From Druceiella hillmani (Eukaryota > Arthropoda > Insecta > Lepidoptera > Hepialidae): a DNA stretch of 64,000 bases. The position numbers and the translations under genes were made by a program. The stretch lies in NCBI GenBank assembly GCA_039881145.1, contig JAYKKI010000061.1, positions 13,738,001 to 13,802,000 on the forward strand. Reading direction: 5' to 3'. Shown here piece by piece: positions 1-12,356 of the stretch; within the stretch, counting starts at the first letter, position 1, and each line of letters begins with the position of its first letter. The notes below the pieces were generated by a model. The model was given only the letters and a program-made list of their open reading frames with translations, was not told the origin of the DNA and searched no databases.

Positions 1-2146
1 AACTAATATTCACCGTATGTTGCGTAACCACAAAAGTGTACCAATTCATACCATCGAATTCAGAAAAATACAATCTAAAAAGAAATTATGTCTCAGTGAA
101 TTTGACCGAGCCAAAATATGAGTAGTCTTCATCCCATATTTCCGACAGAACTTGTATTACACCAGAGTACATAGATATTGCCATAGACTATAAATGTTAT
201 TAGACAAACATATTTCAAAATAAGTGTTCATCAAATCAAAGTACATACAGAAAATAAGCATCAAAACTCCAACAGCCTCAATCACAACATTGAGACAAAG
301 AAGCAAAGAGATGCATTCTAAAACAACTGAACAAAATGGTTAGCTGCACAGATCATATACTAAATAGATGGTCAACTGCGAGCAATTGTGCGAGCGAGAT
401 AGCACTTTCGCGTTCCAATCGAAATATTTGTATGAAGTAAACCCACCCTGGTTAGCTGGCTATAAAAATGTTTATTTGGGGTCATATTCGTACCTTTAAA
501 CTATCAAGAAACAATTGATAAAAGAAGTGCGTTAAATACAATTAAAAACACTAAATTTCACGAACGATGCTAACATATAGGCATTAAGTAATAATATGGA
601 AAATATAAATTTAATTATATCGTTATTAACTAAAACCGTGTATTTATAGTGATTAGTACGTCAACATTTACATAAAGGCCTAACCCGGAACTAAATTTAA
701 ATTCATGAAAGTAAAAATTTAATCTCATAACCTAATAGCACTGTATTATTTAATGTCTTGTGCTTCGAAATATGCTATACTTCATTTAATGTACTTGTAA
801 TAAAATGTTAATTATTACCTTTACGGACTTTTTATACTTTCTTGATAACTGATTAACTTTATTTAATAGTGAAACTGTGAACCGTTCGAAATTTTATTCG
901 TATATATGTGTAATTGTAACGTAATTGTTCTCTTCAGGTTCCTTTATTTTCATGTCGGCAGAGCCTACATCCTTCAGAGAGATGCTAATAAGATGGGAGT
1001 ATTAAAATATTGACATCAGGTGGACATATACTAATGCCGCCTCTTCTGGGGTATACGGTAGAGAGTTTAAAAACTGTTACTCATTCATCGCACTTTGGTT
1101 ACTCTGCTCAGTGATATCAAGGATTGTGTTGGTTTCTTTTCCGGGATTCCCGTCATAAAGTATATCAGGAGTCATCTATGTTTCTTCCAAAAATAATTAT
1201 CTTTTTACTGTTTGTAATACAAAATAATAAGTTTTTAAACTGTGATTCAACTGTGGTCATAATATTTACGTTAGTAGTAGAAATAAACACTCATGACCAT
1301 CATTACCATAAAATTGTTGAAATAAGCATCTTGGTTAGCAAAGTTTTCTTTAATTAAACAAATATAATTACAAATGTACTTATATGGCGAGACAAAAATA
1401 CTCATGATGAATCTTATAAAAGTGATTGAATAAGAAAATTAATTTATTTTTAAATCTCTTTTAGGTTGGTTAACGAATAAAACTTTTAATTTTTTGTAGG
1501 AAAGAGAAGAAATATGTCTTAAATATAACTTCATATGACTAAAAAATGGCGCAAGTTGAGCGGGAATCGCGTACTGAAATATATAAAAAAACTTGTTAAG
1601 TGAGAGTTGTATTTGCCCTACGAGGGTTTCCTACACACGTAGTCAACTATAAACATTTTATGATATGCGGTATTGTCTGTCAATATATTTAGATTCTGAC
1701 TGTACGTACTTTTTTAATATCTTATAATTTTATGTGGCATTGATAAATTAAAATATTAATCATTTTAATTATCGCAGTTTAGTAGAAAATGTAATTACGT
1801 TTAGCTTTATTTTGTGATCAAACTTGTAGGCATAATTTGAATTATTTTAGCAAATCGTTATTTTGTTCCTCCCATTTAAATATTAATAATAAGTCATTCC
1901 GATTAGATGTTTAAAAAGCGCCGATTTGCCGCGCTATCCGCCGCTCTGTAAACTGCACCAATTCCATCGCGTATGCCCGGTGTGTAACGTGTTTCGACAG
2001 AGCTACATTAAAAATTTCGAAATATGTGTACGGACAAAAGTTGTCCTCTGTATCACGAAAAATATTTTTTGTCGTAACATGTTCTATAAAATCAAGAGTT
2101 TGGCAGTTATAAGGAAGACAATCCTTAAAGTGTTTACAAAAAATGG
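1..2146. other. No recognised gene; AT-rich 5' flank or intron
   Basis: Apart from the weak exon candidate at 1178, I see no coding block, RNA gene or transposon end. I looked for the missing NRF-domain exon (a Cys followed by a Trp-Ala-like motif) and did not find it. The short ORF starting at 1926 has no recognisable motif. Confidence 0.5.
1178..1255 (+). CDS. Weak candidate for an upstream signal-peptide exon
   Basis: From the ATG at 1178 the frame reads MFLPKIIIFLLFVIQNNKF, a signal-peptide-like start (Lys, hydrophobic run, then polar), followed by LNCDS. A GT that could serve as donor lies at 1256. TTTAAAA near 1066 and TCAGT at 1108-1112 resemble a TATA box and initiator, about 42 bp apart. 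The gene's first exon should encode such a peptide, but phase does not connect directly to 2931 and at least one more exon would be needed. AT-rich sequence produces such peptides by chance. Confidence 0.15.
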
Positions 2147-2410
2147 ACGTGGTAGCTTTTTTGTGTCTGGATGATTTTGGTTCAATTCATATTTAAATTT
2201 AAAGTGAAATATTTATTTAGACATTACTGAGTGGTAAAAGTGAGAGGTTACTCTTGGTAAAAGTAGAAGACACATTGGTCGTGGTAGCATTTTTCAATAT
2301 AGATGATTTTGTTTCAATTCATACTTAATTCTAAAGTGAAAGATTAGTTTAGAAATTTCTGGGTGGTAAAAGTACCTCTCGTTCTTGGTAGTAAAAGTGA
2401 AAGGCAGTAA
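2147..2410. repeat. Diverged tandem duplication, period about 132 bp
   Basis: GATGATTTTGGTTCAATTCA at 2170 recurs with one change at 2302. GTGGTAGC upstream and the GGTAAAAGT motifs downstream are also shared in order. The two copies differ by several indels, so the event is old. Confidence 0.75.
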
Positions 2411-2930
2411 TTTATAAACGTCTTTATAAAAATAATTTCAGTACATTCATAAAGAAGTGCATGACATATCGACGAAATATATCGTTGTATTGGTACTTCA
2501 ATAAGTTTTCATTTAACAGCCTGTATGGTAACCTTGAAAAAATGTTTTTTGTTTCCCAAGTTAAACCGCCTAATCAAAATTTAAATATTAATATTTCACG
2601 TTTATAATTAGGCAACCATACTATATATGTGTGTTCATTTTTGCAACAAACGGACGGACTGACGAATACGTTCGCTTTTGGTGATTTCTTCACTGAACAT
2701 TAAAAAGAAAATTTGTCTAAATTCTAATTCCTAAATGATTGGTAAATGAGTATTAAAAAATGAAATTGATAACGAAAATTCATACATATTTGTATCAACC
2801 TTATAAAATTAGTTTAGGAAATACAAGCTATATTTTGATCGTTTAAGTCACAACGGTTAACATATTTTAAACCTATATTTAATATGACCCATTTTTTAGC
2901 ATTTCTTACCAAAATGACTGCTCTTGACAG

Positions 2931-3115
2931 GATGGAATGCAAAGACCCCAGGCTTGATAAACGGAACTCATGACTACACGGGAAATTACGAGGAGTGCCT
3001 TGGCTCAGACTCCAACCCAGTTGTGATGCAGTATTGCGTAGTCGACGTAAGTATCACTTACGGAGAAGAAATGCCTATAGCTTGTAACAAGAGTGGCCCA
3101 ATGGACCTCATATCA
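2931..3115 (+). CDS. NRF-6-like gene, visible exon 1 (NRF domain)
   Basis: The acceptor is CTCTTGACAG. The exon enters in phase 1 (GA completes a codon) and reads GWNAKTPGLINGTHDY, then GNYEECL and QYC, the first conserved Cys motifs of the NRF domain. I chose the donor at 3116 (TCA|GTAAGG), which keeps the segment with ACNKSGP. A second in-frame donor (GTAAGT) lies at 3047 and would remove 23 codons. Confidence 0.85.
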
Positions 3116-3468
3116 GTAAGGAACGCTTTTATTATACTTTGTGCATTTAAATAGTTTGGATGATTTAGTGGTGTTTATGTCATCAAACTTGTTGTAGTGT
3201 TCATTCAATCTTGTTGTAGTGTTCATTCAGTCATGTCTTAAAATGGGGCCTATGTTCTGTTGGGTCTTGCAGCAAAGCCGACTTACGGGTGCTGGCCGAA
3301 GTAATGTTACAGAAGTCTGATATCGGCCGAGCTGTTTTGCCTTATATAGTATCTTTTCAGCCAGGTGCCTGCCAGATATCTACCAAGGCTCCTTTTCGTA
3401 CAGATGCTATAGTATTTTTGTAAGCAGCCAACAAATATTTTACTTACTAAATAAGAAAAAATACTTGT

Positions 3469-3520
<52 letters not shown>

Positions 3521-6500
3521 GTCTTCTAATATAATAGCTATTAAATCGGTCCAGTCGGAACAAAATATAACACATTTTCTGCAGCCACATAGGTATGACT
3601 AAAATTGCAAGTAGTCTAAATGCTTTTATGAAATATCAACTGAAAAGAAAATTTCAAAATGTACAGTACTGAAGTTAAGAAGTATTGTAATATGAAAAAA
3701 TAGTGTATCAACATAAATTGTTTCAAGTCGTTGAAATACGCCAAAGCCGCTGCATACACAAATAGAGTTTTTGTTTAGATTCCCATTGAATATTTTTTTC
3801 AGATTTTTTAATCCAAAATATTAAAATAATCTACCAATCATCATCATCATATATATTAATACGCTAAGGTTAAGATGTTACTCTCCCTTTTTAGAAAAAA
3901 CCAAAAACAAACTAATCCACATAAATTATATATCATTTTATAGATAATTGCTTGCTCTACCGGCATCCACAACTAAAAAATGTATTATTGCTATTGTTTT
4001 TGCAAATTAATTAATTATTAAAATTATATACACAAAACAGCAATGCTGCCATATAACGGCTCAACGTCAATATAATTGACGGTCGGTAAAATTTTTGTTT
4101 AATTTCAAATCCACTCACGTATAAATAAAGTGGCGCTTTGGCTCAATGCTTTTGATACTTGCGCCTCTATATGTCAATTTTAGTAAAATATTTGTTTGAT
4201 CTGTCATCTGAGCTTCATAATGGAATAAATAATGCGAAGACTTCGCACGGGTCACGTTAGTATTCTATTATTTTAATTTGGAACATCAACAGGAATGCAA
4301 TGTAAATTTCACTTTCAAACAGTATGCACCGTAAATAAGATATTTATATTTTGTTTAGATGCCTGGTAGGTACAATAGGCGCTATCGTCATCCTCTGCAC
4401 GGTTTGGCACTGGAAATTCAACTGTAACACTAACATGAAAGGTTCGTATAAGTTTTCGCTTACTTTAATTTACAATAACGTCCAGGTAAATAAATATTAG
4501 TTGTAGAAAAGTTAATTCAATTTAAAAGTTGAATTAGGACAATTTCTTCTCTACAGGTTGACATCATGCTTGATGATTGATGGTCATGTATCGGTCGACT
4601 CTATGAGTATCCACTAATAAAATTTGGTGGTTTTTTGGTAGCGGCTATATAATATATTAGTTACAATTCTCACTTAATATATTCATAGTTATTCTAAGTC
4701 GAGGAAAATCATTTGTTACTTGGATGTTAAATATATATTTTTTCATTTGCCACATGTATTTTAAAGAAATATAGTCGTATTTAAGATGATAGATAAGCAT
4801 TTTGGGTAATGTATGAGACCCAAATAATTATTTGTTTAAAGTGAATTATTAAATAGTAATTTTTGCTCAAAGTGTTATCGTTAGTGTTGGAACTCGTGCT
4901 GTAATTTATTCGCCATTTAATGCCTAGGCTTCTAGGTAAGAAGTTGGCAGTTAATCAAAATGATGAATTCAAATAATGAAAATATTAGATAAAAATAATT
5001 AAAAATTTATAATAATAATGCCAAAATAACACAAATGAAATAATGCTTCTTAATGTATTTTTTGAGTTCATAAATTTTTTATTATCATTCATTTTGTTTT
5101 CTTTGGGAAATTAGGTACATGACTGGCGCTTACATTGGACGGACTTATTAATACCGAAACAGTTTTACTCAGTCCACCAAATTTGCGATACTCATGAAAC
5201 AAACATAAAAAACTAAACGGTTGCAATATTTTAATCCAAGAAAGTAGATCCGATTTTACTTATTCATTTATTTATTGAATATTTAGAATTTTCGCCCAAT
5301 TTTCATTCTTTTTTCCATTAACTAGATAATACCCATAAAGTACTTTCTCATTAATTATACACATTTTCAGTACCGGTGCTTGTGCGCAACTGGTCTCTTA
5401 TAGACCAGTTCTCATCTCTAATGGAGATTTCTTCAGATGACGTTCAAATTTTTCACAGTATGAAGGTATTATCGATGATCACTTTAATACTGTTACATGA
5501 AGTCTTCTTTTTGTCCTCGGGACCTGTGGCTAATCTTCAAACTCTCTTCCAAGTAAGTAAAATAATTTTATTATTCATTTTCTTCATATGTTTTATTATT
5601 TTAAAAGCGATAATAAATTTTGTTTCAAAATTTACTTCCAAAATATATCCGTTATATCTGTACAAATTTTGTGATAATATTAGGAGTACATGTTGTAAAA
5701 ATAATATAATTTATCTAAAATACAATCATGATTAGTTAATTTTTATCTTGCTGTAAGACGAGAATCAAGGCAAGAGAGGGTTATGATTTTTACGTATATC
5801 TATATTCGTATATGTGTACGTGTGTGACATATATTGGTTCCCCGTAAATCTCAGCTGCTTAATGGAATATAACAAATAAACATCGATAAAGTTATCTTTA
5901 TTCCGTGATTGATATTACATAGCAACAAAAATAAATATGGCAGCTCCCAGCGATTATTTTATTTTGACACGGTCATTATTAATTTATTTAACACGGTCCA
6001 ATTTTTCCATTTCCTTCTTCGTTTTTGACAAGTATCGTTTCCTAAGCTAAACAGCTTATCTTGTGGAAAATAATCTCGATACTGTTAAATCTAATTGATG
6101 AAAGAAATTTTCATTCATTGCAGATCTCTTCGAATATAATTCCGATTAACAATATCTTTAATATTCTAGCAGTCCGGCATTACTATTCTAGTATATAACT
6201 AACTGAAATCCTTTTTTTTCCTTAACTATATAACCCACTTCACCAGATACTAATTGCGGACCAAAATTACGTTTTATGGTCAATATTTTTGACAAATTTT
6301 TTACCCATAATGATTCAATTTCATTCTATATAACCTAATGCAGTTGAAAGTTTCGCGTTAACCGTTACTAATCTAGCGCACCGTTCGGCTAATTATGAAA
6401 AAATTCTAATTTTAGAATGTCCATGTTATAAAAAAGTTCCGAACTCGTGGCCAAAAAACGTATTAGTCAAACAAATACTTAACATGTAACCGTGCGTGCA

Positions 6501-9500
6501 TGCGTCCGAGCATGCGTGCGTGCACGCGTACGTGCGAGCGTGAGTGCGTGCGTGCGTGCATACGTGCGGTGCCTGCGTGCACGTGACTATGTGTAGGCAC
6601 ATCTGCGTATGCGCATGTGCATGTCTATATGTGCACGTTTGCGCGTGTTCGAGCGTGTGGGTGTGTATGCGTGTGCATGAATATTAGTGGAAATGAGTGT
6701 AGTAATATATAACTGGATACCAGTATCCAAACGTGACGTATGGTGTGTACGTTTGCGTGGATATATGTATGTGTTTCTTGGTACTGACATTATTCTTGGT
6801 TTTTTATATCATAGCGTCTAATAGAAGAACAATTTAACTTTATTTCTTTCCTTTTTTATGCACGATATAATATATACATAAAATTGACAAAACGCACGGA
6901 CTCTGACGTGATAGATTAAAAAATCCGTCTAAGGATTATTTTGTGCATCTTAAAAGCATGGACAATTGCTACCCTCAAATAAGATGGTATATTTAATAAA
7001 TAATAACATCAATACACATACAATATGCCATTACATACAACTACAATCATAATTTTTCTAACAGGCAACACTCAAATTGGTGATAGATACGGAATATAAC
7101 CAAGGTTTTTTTCGTACCGTGCGTATAATTAATATTATATTAAAAATGTTTTAATGGTAATAGTAAAAAATAAATATATTTACATCAAGTCCATAGGAAA
7201 ACTTAGATACTTGCGCGTCGATCTGGCAGTGGATACTTTCTTCTTAATAGCTGCCTTCATTTTTACTAAACAATTCTTCACATCCAGAAGTAAAAGTTTC
7301 TTGGAGCACGTTCTGAACAGATATTTTCGGTAAGTGATCATAAATATATTTTATTTCAAGAAAAGGGTTTGAGTTCTTTTTGCGCAATAAATACATACTT
7401 TTGGTTTGTTGGGTATTGATAATAATAAATAACAAACGAAATACTACAAATCAAACGGTCAAGTCTTATACGTATAGTAAAGTGGCACTATGTTGTAACT
7501 TATGAAAGAACATCATCTTCAAATTAATTTTTTTTCTTGTATGAGAAATTTGTGAAAAAAAATTATTTCTGTTATAAGTTCGTAATCTTTCTGTTTTAAA
7601 TTATTATCAATTATTTATTAATCTTTTATCACAATGAACAAAATCATGTATAAGTTTATTTAGATTCTTATTGATCGCTGATCAGTGATATTACGTAACG
7701 GGGGAGCATAATTAGGTGCATCTAGAATTTGATCAGTTTCTTAAATACTGTCCAATAAAATCTACCGATGGTTAATAATGAGGTTTAGAGATGGTAGATT
7801 ACCTAACTGAAAATATGGATAACCTTTCAGTATTATGCCAGTATACGCTCTGATAATGTTCTATGCGACGAGTATGATGGAGTATACAGGACGTGGTCCA
7901 TTCTGGCCGTCTGTCGTGGGCTTTGAGAGGGAGAGTTGCAGACAGACCTGGTGGTTGAGCTTACTCTTCATGGGAAATTATGGATCATGGAAAAATCACG
8001 TAAACAAAACATTTATTTGTTTTTTAACAAAAATATTCTTTTGAGGGACGTAGGTTTTTTTTACAAAAATCGTTAGGAAATGGTAACATTTTTTTTCGTA
8101 AAACCAACACATTGAGATAAAAAGTGGAATGATTGAAAATGGTACAAAGAACAAAGAATAGTATGCTCACTTTCTTCAAATATTTTGAGGTATTGATAGT
8201 CACAAAAAACTTGGTATTTCATCCTAAGTACATAATATAATATAAATACTGAATATGATTTACCATAAAATATACCAATTTTTTGTGTAATATATTAGAC
8301 AAACCGGTATCTATATTTCATATAATACAATAAACTCCCGATAAAACCAAGTCAACACCTGTCATGACTTAGGCGAAACTGATCGTATATTATTACATGT
8401 AAAATTTTTAAACGTCCCACTTTTGTCCCTAAAAGGGGATAAATATAAGGGAAAGCCGAGTGTGGAGAAAAAAAAAATTAAATTCATTTTCTGCCATTCA
8501 GTCATATTCCGTAGGGTGCAGTACCAAAGCCAATTCCATGGGGCGCCGTTTAGAGTACAGGGCAGAACCTTTGATTAATTATACATGTTCACTTTTAAAA
8601 AAAATCTGTTTCAAAAAATAAAAAAGTCCACGCAAACAAAGTTACAGACACAGTTTACTTACACATGTAGATATTCCAAATATTCTCCCTTATTATAAAT
8701 GAAGTTTGACAAATATTGTTCTTTCCAGTATTGCGTATCAGTGTTGACCGACACAGAAAGCAAGTAGATTAGGAGGTAGATTGAACCACACCACATAGTG
8801 CTCTAATGCTTTAATTAATGTTAGTCCCCGAATTACAAGGAGAAGCACACGGAGATGACAGCACTCCATATTACTTCGATTTACCGTATACTACACCTAG
8901 ATAGTGTTATTTCTTTTAACTATCCATCAACTCTTCTTTTCTTCTTTTTTCCTCCGGATACAACAGGAATTTTGCAATTATCTATCAAGTATAAGTCAAT
9001 AAAAACAGACGCGTAGTTTTTGATGGATTGATTATTTTATTAGCAAGGGTTCCTTTATGAAAATTTGTAGTTGAACTACGGTATGAAACATAGTTGTGAA
9101 TCGATCATAAGCCGGCAAACCGATAACCCACCATACCGCTTTTTAATTACTTAGGCACTTTGTAAATTAACGTGGACAAAGCATTTTTTCGTATTGCTAA
9201 CGATTTTACTTTATATCTAGTGATGCAACACGCTGTTAATGTCATGTCACTATAACAATATTACTTCAAACTTTGCATATAGGTGTACTATTGACGAAGT
9301 GTATTACGAATTTAAAAGTGTTTCGAAATTTTGGTGATACTTTTGATACTACGTCTAAAATTTCTACCTTTTAGTCGTAGCTTGAAACTATATGAGTAAC
9401 GAATAACGTACGTTCAAAGGTTATTACATTGTCACGGTGTACTAGCAAGATACAAATGCAGATAACAGTAAGTGAGGCATATCCATCTGTCTTGTCCAAG

Positions 9501-12325
9501 TTAATCCGTTTTGTTGCGCTGAGTACTTTCATTTCCTCGGATATATTTCATTAACTATTATCTTTCATGTATCACGACTTAAAACTGAGGCTTTAATGAG
9601 GGCCGTGTTTTATGTTAGGTCTTACTATTTCATCTTGTTCTATTCTTGAACCCCTAGTACATCCCCTTAGGGGTTGAAAAAAATTCCTGCTTAGTTGCTA
9701 TCCACATTTTATAACAAATATTACCTTTAATTGAATGGAGGGATTTAATAATTTTACACCCTTATGAAATTTAAACTTTCCTTTGATATCCGTTACCCAC
9801 TTATTAAAAAAAACCTTTAATATTTGCCTACGTTTACTTTCTAATATTCTTTGACTTTCGAGTTTTCGAGTCACATATTGTAATTTCCTCTTGGAAACTG
9901 TTGAACTACTTTTACAAAAACGTTCTATTATTACTAAGTTAAAAAAAGTATTTTCTTAACGCTTGCCCACGTCATTTCATGAAAATTTCATTTTCCTAGA
10001 ACTCTATATATAGAGACCCAGCGACTCTATATGTAGAGTTCTAGGTTCTAGAGCTGTACGTTAACAGATGAATCAGTCAGTCATTCAGGGTATTTTACAT
10101 ATACAAATGATATGCCCAAGCATACATTAAAAAGAGTAATTAATGTGGCAAATTTATGATATCGTAAAGATCAAACAAAAATAATATAAGTTTGTAAGGA
10201 CAAGAAAACAATATAAGTTCATGAAGAACACATCAAACGTCGCAATAATTTATATGTGGAAAAAGAACGACAACGTCATTTGCCCTTATGCGATTGTCCG
10301 CATTCGGGTTGTTTACTCAAGCACGTATCCATCCCAACATCAAACTTCATGTCTAGTAATGCCCATTCCGTCAATGTATGTCCGGGTGGAATATTTCATT
10401 CCGCGATTTAAAATGAACATAACGCTATCTATTTATACATTTATGTAATTACTACGCGTCGAATAGGTAGGCATTTCTTTGTTTCATCAAGCAGTTACAT
10501 AAATAACTACTAAAGGTACTTGTTATCAATTCAGTAATATTAGCCGAATAGGGAAACCGTATGTTCTATGAAGTTAATGTAATAAGTAATTTAACTAAGT
10601 ATTATTAAAAATTGACTTGATTTCACTTTTAATTTGAATGAATTATATTTACTCATAAAATCTTGATAAAAACGTCATCAAAAGACTGCACGCATCGTTG
10701 TTGTTTCCAAATAGCAAACATTTTAATACCCCCAGTTAAACCTCCGTTACTATTTTGTAATATATACGAGCCACAAAATTATACTTTTATTCTGGAATTT
10801 TATTTATCTTCACGTAGACCTGCGTGAGCCGAATTCTTCGAAAGACGGGTTTATGGATTTGGTATTAAGGCATCAAAAACAATGTATATCTTGACATTGT
10901 ATGTTGTGATATATATATTGTACTAGACTTTGCAAGTTACTTTGGGGTGTAAATATTCTAAATAAAATTTCGTATTTTTTTGGTCTCTCAATATGTATAT
11001 TATTGAGAAAAAAAACTTTAATTCTTCATGCTATAGGAATTATATCGCTTCTCGGAGTGAAAAATCATATGTATGTTAATCTGAATTACGAATTACAAAT
11101 ATATTAAATTATTTGGGTGTGATTAGGTAAAAAACATCTAAATACACTTTTTCTGTTATCAGTATTCGGTGAATAATGAATGTTACTTAGTTATACGCCC
11201 TATTCGCATTCTTTATTTGGTTGGTTTTCATTATCTAGTTACAGATCAGGTTAGGTTAAAAATAAGCATAGAAAAACATTTCCTCACGTATATTAGTAGG
11301 TATAATAGGAATTAATGGTAATCAGATAATCCTAATACTTGAAATATATTACTTGCGGAAATACTAAATTATTGCCATAGTAAAATTGACTTCAAGTACA
11401 CCCGTAGTAAAGAAATTATATTTTACAAAATGTTCGTGTATATGTATTTGTCTTTTGTATGTTTATTTTTTTTACCAATTTTATTAGATATATTTCTGTC
11501 ACGCATGTATATATAAATAGTGATTTTAAATATATTTACTATGTATTAATAGCAATAATATAAAACTTGTGTCATTGATGTAAATTGATAGACGCAATAT
11601 ACGTATTACTAAAACATTATATGTAACATATAAATTATATTTTATCCAACTTACATTTGTAGCAAGTGCAAATTATTATTTTTACGTAAAACAGAAAATA
11701 CAAATATCGTGAGACTAACCTAATCCTAGTGGTAAAATCGATTTATCTTCTCTAGATATCTAAGTCGCTTTAGCATTTATTTATTATGGCTGAAAGAATG
11801 AAGGTAGTAAAAAAGAATCCTTAGTTTGGAACCATTAACTATTTTATGAACGGTACTCTTTTATTTTTGCTTACTGTTTTGTCTTTAATCTATATGAGAT
11901 TTTCATTGAGTTTTCATTGAGATAAATTCAACGAGTAAATAAATATATTAATAAGTTTGTCTTTTATATGTGAAACACTTTCGACTGGAAATTTCAATAC
12001 ATATTATCAAATAGATGTCAAATCAAACAGTGTTTTAATCATAGCGTCTTTTATTTACAGTGTTGGGTCGTATCCTGGTCCCTACCGTGCGATTTCCACT
12101 TCTTAATGGCAGGAATACTTGTGTGCCACTTGATCAAGAAAAACGAGAAACTGGGAATAGCAGCCGTCGTCACGCTCATTATCGCTGCGCTCTTTTTATT
12201 ACACACATTCATTGTGAAAAACCGCATATTCGTCTTATTCCCGCTTTTAGATGAGTACGTTTTATAGGTCTTACAATGATTGATATTACATGTATCTTTA
12301 CAATTTCAACACAGGGATATATATG

Positions 12326-12356
<31 letters not shown>

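Noticed and set aside
1926..2174. ORF with several cysteines, considered as the missing NRF-domain exon
   Set aside because: It lacks the family's Trp motif and Cys spacing, has no good donor in the right phase, and runs into a tandem duplication.
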